This document shows positions 45,105 through 56,169 of a DNA stretch of 64,000 nt, one piece after another (within the stretch, counting starts at the first letter, position 1; each line of letters starts with the position of its first letter). Location of the stretch: contig CP136069.1 in NCBI GenBank assembly GCA_032622095.1, forward strand, positions 100,590,278-100,654,277. The letters are read 5' to 3'. The notes below the pieces were generated by a model. The model saw only the letters and a list, made by a program, of their open reading frames with translations. It did not search any database and had not been told where the DNA came from. The stretch comes from Siphonodentalium dalli. Taxonomy: Eukaryota > Mollusca > Scaphopoda > Gadilida > Siphonodentaliidae. The position numbers and the translations under genes were made by a program.

Positions 45105-45720
45105 AATAACACTGCTGCTCAACTTGGAAAGGGAACAATTTCATGTGTTACAGTCAATGGAGTGATTAGGAATGTAGAAAGTTGAAAGGACTAGTTATGC
45201 AAAGAGTGAATTCCAAGATGGCCACTGGCAGCCATGTTTTTTTGCTGAATGACCCCAAAAAGACTCATTCCCATTTACATGTCATTGTTAACATCCATGA
45301 CTAATTTCATGATGATCCGACAAAAGATACGACCTGTAGCCTGTGTCAAAGAATTTAGTCATGTAAAGAGTAAAATCCAAGATGGCTGCTGGCAGCCATG
45401 TTTTTTGGCTGAATGACCCCAAAATGACTCGTTCCCATCTTCATGTCATTGTTAACATCCATGACTAATTTCATGATGATCCGACCAAAGCTACGACCTG
45501 TAGCCCGTGCCAAAGGATTTAGTCATGCAAAGAGTAAAATCCAAGATGGCTGATGGCGGCCATGTTTTTTGGCCGAACGACCCCAAAATGACTCGTTCCC
45601 ATCTACATGTCAATATTAACATCAGTGACAAATTTCATGATGATCAGACGAACAGTACGACCTGTAGCCCGTGCTAATGGATTGAATTTTGAAATCCAAG
45701 ATGCCGCTGGCGTGTGTGCG
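45105..45720 (+). mobile_element. family A element, tail replaced by inverted copy
   Basis: The head remnant (CACTGCTGCTCAACTTGG, ACAGTCAATGGAGTGATTAG) and four core units run to about 45705. Then GTGTGTGCGTGACTCGTCAAC and TTTAGCACGGGCTACATC (45710-45760) are family A text in the opposite orientation. Confidence 0.8.
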
Positions 45721-45734
45721 TGACTCGTCAACAA

Positions 45735-45933
45735 TTTCCTTTAGCACGGGCTACATCATCATGAAATTTGTCATGACTGCCATAGTAGAAACAGCCAATC
45801 GCCGCTCAGTATTAGAATCAAGCTCCTCATTTTAATATTCATTATGACCTGACCTCGATTCTAATACTGAGCGATGATTGGCTGTTTCTACTATGGCAGT
45901 CATGGAAAGGTCAGGTCACAATGAATATTAAAA
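45735..45933. repeat. nested fold-back (two interleaved inverted repeats)
   Basis: Arms 45773-45819 and 45857-45903 are inverted over 47 bp with two mismatches (ATGACTGCCATAGTAGAAAC and inverse). Interleaved with them, 45830-45855 and 45908-45933 are inverted over 26 bp with one mismatch. Order is A B A' B', so two stems cannot both form fully. Confidence 0.9.
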
Positions 45934-45939
45934 TTAGGA

Positions 45940-46925
45940 ATTGTGTGACTTGTCAAATATTTTTTTTTAAAGTTGGAATTATCGACAGATTTCTCCCTTA
46001 TAGAAATTGTTTACTGACAATGTGTTGATTTGTATGAGTAAATAAATTATTAGCCGACAAGAAATCACTAAGTTCCAGATATTTAGTTGATCGTTTGACC
46101 GATTTTTAATGATAGTAAGCTGTATGGGTGGTGAATTTAGAGACAAATGTCGGCCATTGCTGCTGAGACGGTTCAATCTAGAAATTTACGCTCTCCGGAG
46201 ACAATATTCGGTGGTTAAAAATTTATCAAATGCTATGCATATGAATGGTTCTGATGGGTGTTTGTGGTATTGATTGAAAGATGAATTCTTCGCCGATTCA
46301 ACCGTGCCTATATCGTTAGCATTACTGGGGTGAATGGGCTAAATTTGTGCGAATCACAAGTGATGGTAAAAAGGTGAATTTCTACAGTTCCCCTTGTGTA
46401 TATATCCTACAATTAACGTGAAGCAGGCGCGTATATAGAAGCGGCGTATATGGGCAGCACAAAAGGGGGCGGACAGCGGAGCGCGTTACAGGCCCCTGTG
46501 CTAATATCATACTAAAAAGATAGCAGACCTTGACAAATATGAAAATTGCATACATATGCAACTCATAAAAAGGTTATGCAAATATTTTTAGAATAACACA
46601 TTTTGTTTTGCATAACCTTTTTTGAAGTATGCATTCAAACCAATAGCTGCAGTTATATATTCAGCTTCAAATCACGGAAGTGTGCACATACTGACTATAT
46701 AAGAGAGCAATAGTAGCAAACAATAGAGTTTAAGCAGTGATTGAGGTCAATGGCCCAAAAAGCTATATGGGATCCAAGAAGAAATAAACTGACAGCAGTA
46801 TAATTTCTAGCTGTATTTGGATTCACCCCATACATTTCTATTCACAGTATGTGTTTCAGAATAAAAAAAACTTGAAGTTACATCAAGAAAGACTCCTGGT
46901 AGCATTGAATGAAATGATCCGGATC
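45940..46925. other. intron sequence with one hairpin
   Basis: AAAAAGGTTATGCAAA (about 46567) faces TTTTGCATAACCTTTTTT (about 46607), with flanking TTGCATAC/GTATGCA continuing the inverted repeat. Otherwise nothing recognised. Confidence 0.5.
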
Positions 46926-46929
46926 CAAG

Positions 46930-47085
46930 TTTTTATGTTTACCCATACCATAGTATGGTAAACATAGTGTCAACGTCCGGATTGACCACTCATTGTTCGT
47001 TCGTCTGTCTGTCTGTCTGTCTGTCCGTAGACACTTTACACATAATGCGATAACTGAAACAATTTCTATCTGATCGCAACCAAAC
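46930..47085 (-). mobile_element. family D element, 3' end, inverted orientation
   Basis: Read on the minus strand: one core unit remnant, a GTAAAGTGTCTACGG-type joint, an ACAG/ACGG run (plus-strand GTCT run at 47006-47029), CAATGAGTGGTCAATCCGG and the palindromic terminus (46935-46965). The remaining core lies at 49277-49440, on the other side of a LINE. Confidence 0.85.
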
Positions 47086-49276
47086 TTTTTATAAAAAAAA
47101 ATTATTAGAAAATAATTTTAATATGAACAATATAATAATCACAACGAAAGTACCCATTTGGCTCACACTCAACAAAAAGTATATTCTATCATTCACTTTC
47201 TCACATTCTCATGCACTCACTTTCACTCACTCAGTATCCACTTTAAAAACAATGAACATAGCAAAAAAAAATTATGTTTTGTTTCAATTCAGTAAACTCA
47301 TTTTATTTTTTTATACACAAATGAATGTTTGCATCCCTTTTCATATTTTGATAATGGAGTATATGTCCTGTCCAATTTTAGTTTCTTCGAAGAAAAAGAA
47401 ATAAAATTATGATTAGGGAGTCTTATCTTTGTCTTTCAATAATCCCAATAGTAGACCCCAGTCTTTTTCAAAATGATGACTTTTGAAATTCACCTTTGAT
47501 GCAAACTGCTCTGCCTTTAATTGAAGTATTATCATTCTGAGGGCTCCTTCAGTAGTGAGTTCACAATTTGCAAATTTATTATTATAGATATATCTCTTCA
47601 ATATCAGATTTAAATAATTCAAGGTATAATTTTCTTTTCCTGAAATCCCAGGAAATCCCTAAAATAAAGGTAGAAGCAGATTTTGTCAGCCTAACTCCAT
47701 AAGTTAAGAACCAATTTGACATTTTTTCATAAAAAAAACTTTACTTTGGGGCAGTCCCAGAATATATGCTTAATTGTTTCATCGTCACCATTACATCGCT
47801 GACAAAAACTATTATCTGTGATCTTGATTTTTTTCAAATAATGATTTGTACTGAGGATTCTATTCAAAATTCGATACTGTAACCAGCATAGATTACTATC
47901 TTTGGTGGTCTGAAATGGGATTGCAAAGATTTGTTCCCTGTACTGGTCATTCGTGGACTGAATTGTAAGTTCATTGGCCCATTTTTCAATTGGTTTTGTG
48001 GACTTTTCAAGATTTCTTGAGATAACATTGTATATATCCATGGCTCCTTTTTTAGATTCAAAAGAATAGCAATTTCTTGTGGGATATAAGATCTGCAAGG
48101 AATTTTTAATTTATCAATTGGAAATATCAAAGTCAGTTCTGCTTGTTTCTTCATAGCAAGCAATGTAAGAAAATCAGTTTTTACTCCATACTGGTCAAAA
48201 AGTGACTGGTGAATGAAAAGTTCCATCATTTTTGACTAAATCTCCAAGATATACTATTCCCTTAGACTTTCAATTTTTTTAATAAATCTGCTTTCCTTGT
48301 AATTTAATTATGTTGTTATTCCAAATGCATCTAGAGAAAGTATTTTCTACACACACTTGCTTATTGAGACAAATTTTAAATTCAGTCCATGAGACCAGCA
48401 CATCTTTCCAAAAGGGGTTTGACACCTGTGTTATGCAATCCTTCAGGTATTGTCCATCATAAAGCCAAAACAATGGGTCCTTGGAAACTTGTTCCTGAAA
48501 AATAGTTTTGCCATGTTGCATCACCTAAAAACATACGTCTTATCCAGGTTACTTTCATTGACATGATAAAGTTTTTTATATCAATCATTTTTAGGCCCCC
48601 ATATTTGTATTGATTGCACAAAACTTTTCTCTTTATTCTGTCAAATATTTTTTTTCCAAATAAAATTATAACATATGTTAGAAATAGTATTCATTATTTC
48701 ATGACTTGGATTTGGAAGACTTATGAACAGATGATTAATTTTTGGCAAAATAAGGAATTTTAAAATTGTAATTCTACCTACAGGAGTAATGTTTCTCTTT
48801 GACCAATTTTCCAATTCTTGTTTCATTCGTTCTATTTTTTTAACAAAGTTCAATGTTGGGATTTCTTTCATGTCTGTGTTGTAATTTATCCCTAATAATT
48901 CAAAATTGTCTGTAACGGGTATAGTCATAAGAGTATCGGATTCAGAATTCTTGTTTTTCAATGACCCTATCCATACCACTTTACATTTATCGATGTTAAT
49001 ATACAGGCCGGACATTGCTCCATATTCCTTCAGCTGACTGAGAGCTTGGGACAGGCTTTCTATGTTTCCATCTAACAGAAGAGTTGTATCATCTGCATAC
49101 ATTGATACTTTATATTCTGTGTCACCTACGTTTATTCCACCAATTTTTTTATTATTTCTAAGAAGGATTCCTAGAACTTCTGCACAAATGAGAAAAATAT
49201 ATGGTGATAAGGGGTCCCTTAAAAACCGTTTGTGGAAACACATGCCATTGATTCAGAATAAAAAGTGTTAATCCAC
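47086..49276 (-). pseudogene. 5'-truncated L1/Tx1-like LINE, ORF2 3' half, frameshifted
   Basis: On the minus strand, 49243-48641 encodes RDPLSPYIFLICAEVL, then VSMYADDTTLLLDG (YADD polymerase motif), FELLGI and RITILKFLILPKINHLF, the order of reverse transcriptase blocks in L1/Tx1-type LINEs. Frames shift near 48600, 48250 and 47720. 48098-47727 ends in a CCHC zf-RVT knuckle, CQRCNGDDETIKHIFWDC. 47622-47413 is the probable C-terminal end. GATCGCAACCAAA occurs at 47072-47084 and 49277-49289 as target duplication. The 5' end is cut just upstream of the DPLSPY block. A dead copy. Confidence 0.9.
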
Positions 49277-49440
49277 GATCGCAACCAAATTTGGTATGTG
49301 AGTTTCTCAGCCCAAAATAAAGGTCGAGTTCGATCCGACTATTTTTAATTGAGTTATGGCCCTTTTTCGAAAAAATATGTTCACAGAAATTTTTTATTTT
49401 TTTTTTAGATTGAATTAATTCCTTTCTCAATTTAACAAAA
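49277..49440 (-). mobile_element. family D core, other side of the LINE
   Basis: Minus-strand reading gives AAAAAGGGCCATAACTC, AACTCGACCTTTATTTTGGG and CATACCAAATTTGGTTGC, continuous with the unit broken at 47085. Confidence 0.85.
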
Positions 49441-49479
49441 AAACAAAAACAAAAATATAATAAATAATTTTGTGTTTAA

Positions 49480-50753
49480 CACGTTTAACTCGTAGTACAC
49501 GGTTGCATGGGGACTGCTAATACCACATAAATAACAACAGAAACCGAGAGCAATGTAAGTCTATAATGTCAATCCATGCCCAACGACCCCATTGATCGAT
49601 TGCAAATGTATAATTACAATGGCTTGAGATACAACGATCCCACATCCCCATCAAGGGGTGGGGGTGAAGTTTTAAAAACTTCCAACTCACCAGGACCTCT
49701 TCTGTACATCCCTGACCCATGGTAGACAGGTGCAAATAGACATTTCCCGGACAATATAGAGGGCTTTCGTTGCATAAATCAGTAATCAGTTAGCTCTAGA
49801 TTGTTCAGGTTTCATTTCAAGCTTTTGGCTATAACGTGATAATACACCCCATTATTAGAGGGATGGGGCATGCAAGCGACTGAAAGGTCCACGAAATATC
49901 TAAGCTTGGCTGTGTAATATGTAATAGAACACTTAAATGTATGTTGAGATTAGTTAGTAATGAGCGCCCTGCTTGAGTGGTCTACATTCTAACAATCTTA
50001 TTATCAGCTGTAGTTCTATGTTTATTACACATCTTATACTTATAACTGGATACATCTTGACAGTAAGAGAGTTCAGATATAGTGTCAGAGGCTGCTGGAA
50101 ACTCGAGCTAGCCCTACATCAGGTGCACGCACAAGCGGATACATGTGGCTTGTTTAATCATGCATACAAGTTTGTTTCCCTGGCTATGAGTGTACCAGTG
50201 TGTATATATAAATTAATTCATCATGTTTTATAGTATTTTAATCGACCAATATCTGGTTTTATGATGGGTTGAAACGTGATATAAAGCTACTACGAGATAA
50301 CTCGTAGTTGGCACCTGGGACGGAATTTACCAGTGGTCATCGCTCGTGCCAGCTACGAATTATCTCGTAGGTAAATAAATATTACGTTTTCGACGTCTTA
50401 GGCGACGTAGAGTGTACCGGTGATTGTATATAAATTCATTTATCGTGTCATATACACGATATGCTTCTACATGTGTAGCACTCTCACCATCTAAGTCGTT
50501 GAAAACGTAATTGTATTTACCTACGAGATAAATCGTAGTGGCACCAGCGATGAAACACTGATCAATTCCATCCCAGTTGCCAACTACGAGTTATCTTGTA
50601 GTAGCCTGATGACATGTTTCAGCATCATATAACCCGATATTGGTCGAACCATCACTCCTACATACGTAATACATCACCTACTAGTGGCTAAACATGCAAT
50701 CTCATGTTGGCATATGGGATGGAATTACCCATTGGTTTTCGGAAGTGAACGTG
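49480..50753. mobile_element. TTAA-flanked piggyBac-like element 3
   Basis: TTAA at 49476-49479 and 50754-50757. The termini are CACGTTTAACTCG and, reverse-complemented, CACGTTCACTTCCG. The right half holds a long hairpin: 50285-50412 and 50487-50612 are inverted over about 128 bp. It includes four CTACGAG-N4-CTCGTAG-type palindromes (50290, about 50354, 50520 and 50584). The 86-codon plus ORF at 49973-50233 is not recognised as transposase. Confidence 0.75.
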
Positions 50754-50795
50754 TTAAATAATTAAAAAAAATAATAAATTTAAGTTAACAAAATT

Positions 50796-51406
50796 TGAAC
50801 AAGACAGTCAATGACTGTGGGGTAGCTCACCAGACTGTAAAGACAGAGATGACTGGGACTCGGAAGACTACAATAGTCAGTATGTTGTTATAACATAATT
50901 TATTTTTCAAAATTTTAAAAAAGAAAAAAATTGAGCAAGGAGTACAATTTACTGGGTTTTTTTATCATTTAAAATTATTTTTTTGGTTAAATTTAGCAAA
51001 AGGAGTTAAATCTAAAAACTTAAATCTAAAAATATTTTTTGTTTTAAAAAGATATTGACTCTGCCCATGTTTGCCCCAGTGACCCATTTTAACAAAACTG
51101 AATCCCAGAGTAAACCAAAGACCCTTCATACCAAATATGAACTCATTCGGCCTGATGCCACTTGAGAAGAAGTCGTTTTAAGAATTACTATGGAGGGAAA
51201 GAGTTATGGCCCTGGCTTCGGAACTAATTGACCCAGTGACCTCATTTGAACAAATCTTAATACCAGTCACCTAGGGAACATCCACACCAATTATGAACCC
51301 ATTCGGTCCTATGGTTCTGGAGAAGAAGATGTTCCAAGAATTGTTGATGGACGGACGACAAGTGATGACTTTTGCTCCACCGGAGACTTCGTCTCAGGTG
51401 AGCTAA
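50796..51406 (+). mobile_element. family B tandem-core element, complete
   Basis: The head ACAGTCAATGACTGT (50804-50818) is followed by GGGGTAGCTCACC and AAGACAGAGATGACTGGGAC. About 170 bp of T/A-rich spacer follows. Two ~166-bp core units contain GACC.A.TT..AACAAA, ACCAAATATGAAC and GAGAAGAAG. Then come GTTGATGGACGGACGAC and the tail, whose hairpin (CCGGAGAC TTC GTCTCAGG, 51379-51398) leads to GGTGAGCTAAA. The head TAGCTCACC is the inverse of the tail GGTGAGCTA. Confidence 0.9.
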
Positions 51407-51409
51407 AAA

Positions 51410-52000
51410 AGATGTCACCAGTCTTAGAAACAAAATCCATGCAAGTAAAGGTGGATTATTATCATTATAAACCTGGAGATAGAATCTGAGAATTTAAATT
51501 AAAACTATCACAAAAGCATAAAATTGGTGACCAGGGTTAATACATGTAACCAATTAAATAATGGAACTGTACCCAGTATGTCACTTGAATGTATCATAGA
51601 TACAATGCTAATATTTCAAATGTGTTGATAAACAAATACCACAGCTGGCACACACAATTACAGTAATCCCTCTGCTGCCCCCCCCCCTTTTCGTACGCCG
51701 TATTCCATGCCCTGTTAAGAGGTACGGCGTATTCCGGCCCCTCTGTTAGGAGGTATTCGGTATTCCAAATATACCGGTATTCGTACGCCGATCTTCCAAA
51801 AAATGAAGTTTTGATATATTTTTATGAAAATTTATGTATTCCATATGGCTGTTAACTGGTATTCCACCCTCTGTGTTAAGTGGTATTCCGTATTCCATGG
51901 GGGGTGGGGGTGGGGGCCTCAGATAATGGATCATTTTCAATTAATCTCAAGATGTCTGTATTTAAAATGGATCAAATAAATTTTGTGGCTTAAAATAATA
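51410..52000. other. intron sequence with TATTCCGTATTCC-type repeats
   Basis: GGTATTCCGTATTCCA and similar recur at about 51696, 51724, 51752 and 51867-51900. A C-run (51679-51687) and a G-rich patch (51898-51917) are inverted relative to each other. Confidence 0.5.
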
Positions 52001-52004
52001 TGCC

Positions 52005-52545
52005 AGAATGAGGTCCCCAAAAGGTGAATTTAATGACACTATTCCGCAAGGCGGGCTAGCATCAGGGTATAATGAGTTCAACTGGATAGGTGGTGGTTAA
52101 GAATATAATATTGGAACAGCCAAGCCTGAATATAGTGTCTGACATTTGCAGAATGAGGTCCCTAAAGGGTGAATTTAGTGACGCAATCCTGCAATGTGGG
52201 CTAGCATAACCAAATTCACCCTCTGGGGACCTCATTCTGCTTAGGCCTCAACTGCTATGGGAGACATAGGAACAGACTGATGTTCTCCAGTTAAAGTTGG
52301 TGATGTGCACCCATTGGGCACCTCAATTATCCATTTTATCTTCTGCAAATTAGGGGGATATAGAAACTAAACAGAAGGGAAAAGGTAAGTAAAAATGTCA
52401 AATTAAGACCCTATATACTTCCCTGAAGATGAGGCATAATGAGACTGAGGTCCCTGGGGAGTGTATTTGGCGATGCTAGCATAATGTGCAGGGCAGCATC
52501 ACTAAATTCACCCACTGGGGACCTCATTCTGCAAATGTCAGAAAC
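52005..52545. mobile_element. hairpin elements with GAATGAGGTCCC ends
   Basis: GAATGAGGTCCC..GGGTGAATTTA.TGAC occurs at 52006 and 52150 (direct). Its inverse, TAAATTCACCC..GGGGACCTCATTCTG, occurs at about 52208-52240 and 52503-52531. The pair 52137-52190 / 52490-52543 (CTGACATTTGCAGAATGAGG and inverse) gives about 55-bp inverted ends. Several fold-backs are stacked here. Confidence 0.75.
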
Positions 52546-52549
52546 ACAG

Positions 52550-52975
52550 GCATTTTGTTTTGATTTGATTTTAATGACACACATGGGACATGATTACTGC
52601 TAAGCAGTTGTTGTCTGTTCACAACTGTCTGCCAGATAACATCTCATTATGACTGTGTTATTAACTCTCTCTGTCTGGAGCTAATACCACTGGCTGAATC
52701 TGCTGGTGGAAGAGGTGAGATGGGTGGGGTGCTGTTGATTGGTGGCAGGGTGGTGGTCTGGGTCATGAGGGGGGAGGGTGATGGAAAGGGACAGTTTCCA
52801 TGCTATCATTCAAGATTTTCATAACTCTGCGGATGTTACAATGGTGTTTGTTTTTCTAATTTATTTTTTTCTGGACATTGGGTGCAGGGATGGTGCAGAG
52901 TAGGGGGTAGGTGCGGGGGGGGGGGACTTTTTTTTTTTAATTGAGCAAGGATTTCAATTTTTAAATATTTTTTTT
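52550..52975. other. intron sequence with G and T runs
   Basis: G-rich stretch 52690-52790, G run 52915-52924 and T run 52927-52939. Nothing coding. Confidence 0.4.
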
Positions 52976-53373
52976 TTAAGAGTTATGTCCCTGGCTCGGC
53001 CCCTATTTGACGCAGTGACCCCATTTGAAAAAATTTGAACACCAAACACCCAAGGACCCTCCATACCAAATATTAGCTAAATCGGCACAATGGTTCTTGA
53101 CAAGAAGTCGTTCTAAGAATTACTATGGAGTAATAGAGTTATGGCCCTGGTTTCGCAACTAATGGACCTGGTGACATCATTTGAACAAATCTGAATGCGA
53201 GTCACCTAGGGAACATCCACACCAAATATGAACCCATTTGGTCTTATGGTTCGATAGAAGATGATTCTTGACGGACGGACAGACAGTACGACGGACGGAC
53301 TGACGACGGATGGACGACGGACAAGGAGTGATGACTATTGCTCCACCGGAGACTTCGTCTCAGGTGAGCTAAA
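52976..53373 (+). mobile_element. family B element, head missing
   Basis: Two core units beginning GAGTTATGTCCCTGGCTCGG, then TTGACGGACGGACAGACAG, an extended ACGG/ACGA tract (53272-53325) and the hairpin tail CCACCGGAGACTTCGTCTCA, GGTGAGCTAAA ending 53374. Confidence 0.9.
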
Positions 53374-53399
53374 AACTAACACCATTATAACTCTGCCAA

Positions 53400-54310
53400 G
53401 GGTACCCCGAGTCACCATACCAAATTTGGTTTAAATCGGACCAAACTCTTGTGTTATGTACTGGTAAATTTGATTGGATCGACTTTAAACCCAATTCACC
53501 AATTCCATCCCATGCCTTTGGACTACTTAGCTATTGATAAGATAAGGCAATATTATTTTCTGATGTCTCTTCTGCCAATGTGCAAATAAAGAAAGCTATG
53601 GTATCTAATTTAAAAACAAGTTTCAACAATACACATCACATGATATTAACAGTAGACTAGTACATCTGTGCACAGCTGAGTATATCACTCTACAGGTGGT
53701 CTGAGGTCATTATAAATGTTATTGGTTTAATAGAGATGCCAGCAATCAATATAAACAATGTATGTGATTTGTTGACAGCTCTGCTATATAATTGATATTA
53801 ATGGGTCAGCAGTGAGGTGACTTTATCTTGATGGGTGTTGTTGGTAGAATTTGATACATTATCATTGTAAACTTAAATTGGACTCTCTTAACCCAAGTAT
53901 TCCATGTCCATGTCCTTTTTCACATTTAACCCAAGGCTGTGGTGGTGCAGCATTACAGATCCTGTACCAGTGCATTCTCTTATATAAATGCTAGTGACCC
54001 ATAAATTCCAATAATTTGTGTTATGTACATTTGTCTATAATAGTACATAACAGTACATGTATACTCTATATTCAACATCAAAACTCTCATTTATGATTCC
54101 GATCATAGTAATTTACTATCACTAAGGGATGGGTTAACATCAGCCGATCATGAGATGTGAACAATACTAAGAAGCTTGTCGATTTCATCATGTCCATTTC
54201 ATTCATAAAAATGTCATCATGTCCCTTTCAATGAAACTCGACAAGCATCGTCATCATGTAGCTTTCACCATCGACCGAATTTGCGATAACCTGAATGTAT
54301 CTTCTGCTTT
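53400..54310. other. intron sequence, no clear feature
   Basis: Apart from a short loose direct repeat (ATTTCATCATGTCCATTTCA near 54182 and CATCATGTCCCTTTCA near 54213), nothing is recognised. Confidence 0.4.
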
Positions 54311-54316
54311 GTTCAT

Positions 54317-54574
54317 TTATAAGTATGTTTTTCTTGTCGATCCATGAAAATAGAAGGATATCTGAGGATTATCAGATTCACGTATGTACTCGGTAATATT
54401 ATGATAATTTAAACGCGATATATAATAACGTTTGCTTGCATCACAAATTTCGATTTTGATTCCAGTATTGTCCCCAGCCCAGCCAGATTTATTGAGATTT
54501 TCCCATTGCACGCGAAATTTATATTTCAATCGCAGTCCATCACCCTTTGGGATGTCAGTACGTGTAACACTCAT
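54317..54574 (-). CDS. 85-codon ORF, unrecognised
   Basis: ATG at 54572-54574 to TAA at 54317-54319. Residues such as KGDGLRLKYKFRVQWENLNK and WAGDNTGIKIEICDASKRYY have alternating hydrophobic and charged character like a beta-rich folded domain, and no low-complexity. Same strand as FAM91A1, within its intron between exons 3 and 4, and not part of that protein. It could be a nested intronless gene, a first exon or a transposon fragment. No family is recognised. Confidence 0.35.
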   Translation of the reverse strand: MSVTRTDIPKGDGLRLKYKFRVQWENLNKSGWAGDNTGIKIEICDASKRYYISRLNYHNITEYIRESDNPQISFYFHGSTRKTYL

Positions 54575-55034
54575 AACAATGGTGGTTCTTGGACAATGTT
54601 GGGGTAAAATGCAGTATAATTAAGTGACTATAATCACTATATATACAGGTCAACCGTCAAGACATATACGGTCCATATACAGTTATATAGTTAGTGTTAG
54701 CAATGGTTTCTTCTATGATCTGTCAAACGGAATGCATTATTACAAGTAGCCCATCCGAGTACTGCAATCGTAACTTCTCAGATTATTGTACTTGGCAGAA
54801 ATAAATATTTGCGAAACGGAAATCACCAAGGTTGACTGACTGACAGGTACTGATGCGGCGGGTCATGCGCATTGATATAATGCCATTGTTTATGAAACAG
54901 CATGTACATCAGTCCTGATGTCCTTAGAATACAGTCATAGTCATTGACGATTATCAAATTAATTAATAAACAGATTAAACACTATTACATATGTACATCT
55001 TCAGTAGTATTTACTCAATTTATAGCGGTCAAGG

Positions 55035-55127
55035 TACAGTAATGCTCTAAATAATCGACTCCTTAACCACAACAGAATTATGGGTAATTTTTCACAAATT
55101 AGTCGGAAGTTGTAAGTTGTAAATATG
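55035..55127. mobile_element. half copy of a TA-flanked MITE
   Basis: TACAGTAATGCTCTAAATAA, TCGACTCCTTAAC and AATTTTTCACAAATTAGTCG match the left half of the complete copy at 60337-60479; the right terminus is missing. Confidence 0.75.
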
Positions 55128-55244
55128 GCACAGCAGGAACACTGTAATTCTAGAAACAAGCGTACAATAAAAGTAAAGACAGTAGCCACAAGTATTGTTG
55201 AGCCCACCTGCTTAGATATGAAAGCCTGTAGTATGTATACTCAC

Positions 55245-55454
55245 AGTCAGCTGCAGTGAAGTTCGGCAGAGAGTCATAACTTTTCTCCAGAGACATGATT
55301 TCGGACATGATGTTTGTATAGTAACTGAATGGAGTGACTCGAAGGCCCTTGACAATAACGTCAGACAGATGGAATGGATAAAGCATAAGATGGTCTCTGC
55401 TATACTGAAGTAGATCTTCATAATACTGCTTCTCATCTTTCTTGATTGTTTTAA
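55245..55454 (-). CDS. FAM91A1: FAM91A1 ortholog, coding exon 3 (largest here, 210 bp)
   Basis: Encodes IKTIKKDEKQYYEDLLQYS, RDHLMLYPFHLSDVIVKGLR, VTPFSYYTNIMSEIMSLEKS and YDSLPNFTAADC, colinear and highly similar to vertebrate FAM91A1. The acceptor TTTTAG ends at 55455 and the donor GTGAGT begins at 55244. It starts with two bases completing an isoleucine codon from exon 2 and ends with the first base of the cysteine codon finished in exon 4. Two minus-strand ORFs (55150-55386 and 55212-55436) overlap it in the right and a wrong frame and read into the intron. Confidence 0.97.
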
Positions 55455-55763
55455 CTAAAATTCAACAGAAAAAATCTATTTGCTCAATGACACCAATAAA
55501 AGAGTTTAGGCCTCCAGTAGCAGGTTTGCCATTGGGAAATATGGTTAAAAAAGCAAAAAAATGCCCTCCTCAATTTAGTCCAGGAGTGCAATTACCCTCC
55601 AGTACATCTAAATGAACTACAGTGAGACTGTCCCAATGGTGCAATTAGGAAATATTAAGGGTAGCCATATTAACATATTTTTGTTTTCGAATACAAGCTC
55701 GGACAAAATTATGCATGTTTATAAACAATTCAAATTAAAAAAAAGAGGGAAAACTCCACTAAA

Positions 55764-55850
55764 ACAAGACAGTCAATGACTGTTGAGACGATCACCTGAC
55801 ATTAAAGACTGAGAAAACTGGGACTATAACAGTCAGCACATAAAACAAGT
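55764..55850 (+). mobile_element. family B head fragment
   Basis: ACAGTCAATGACTGT, GATCACCTGACATTAAAGAC, TGAGAAAACTGGGAC and ATAACAGTCAGCA match the head at 50804-50885. No core follows. Confidence 0.8.
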
Positions 55851-56169
55851 ACTATATCTAAATAAGGACATAGCTAATGGTTCCCTGTTGGGCCCGCTTG
55901 TCGGAAGCAGTTGGGCAAAACAATTTGTCATTTTCCTCTAACATTTCGCAATAAAACTACCCTTTCTGACAATTTTATCAGTCGGCATCAACTCAAACTT
56001 CACAATATTCCAATTTAATTATATATGTAACAACATTCAAAAATATTACCTGACCAACATGATTTAGATGATTAAACTAAACAAATAATCCTGTGACGCC
56101 GCCAAAGCCCAGATCTGGGCTTCCAGCACTCTTACATATGGTCCAAATATGGGCTTCCAGCACTGGACC

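Noticed and set aside
47123-47404. 93-codon plus-strand ORF
   Set aside because: Antisense to the 3' untranslated part of the minus-strand LINE; low-complexity peptide.
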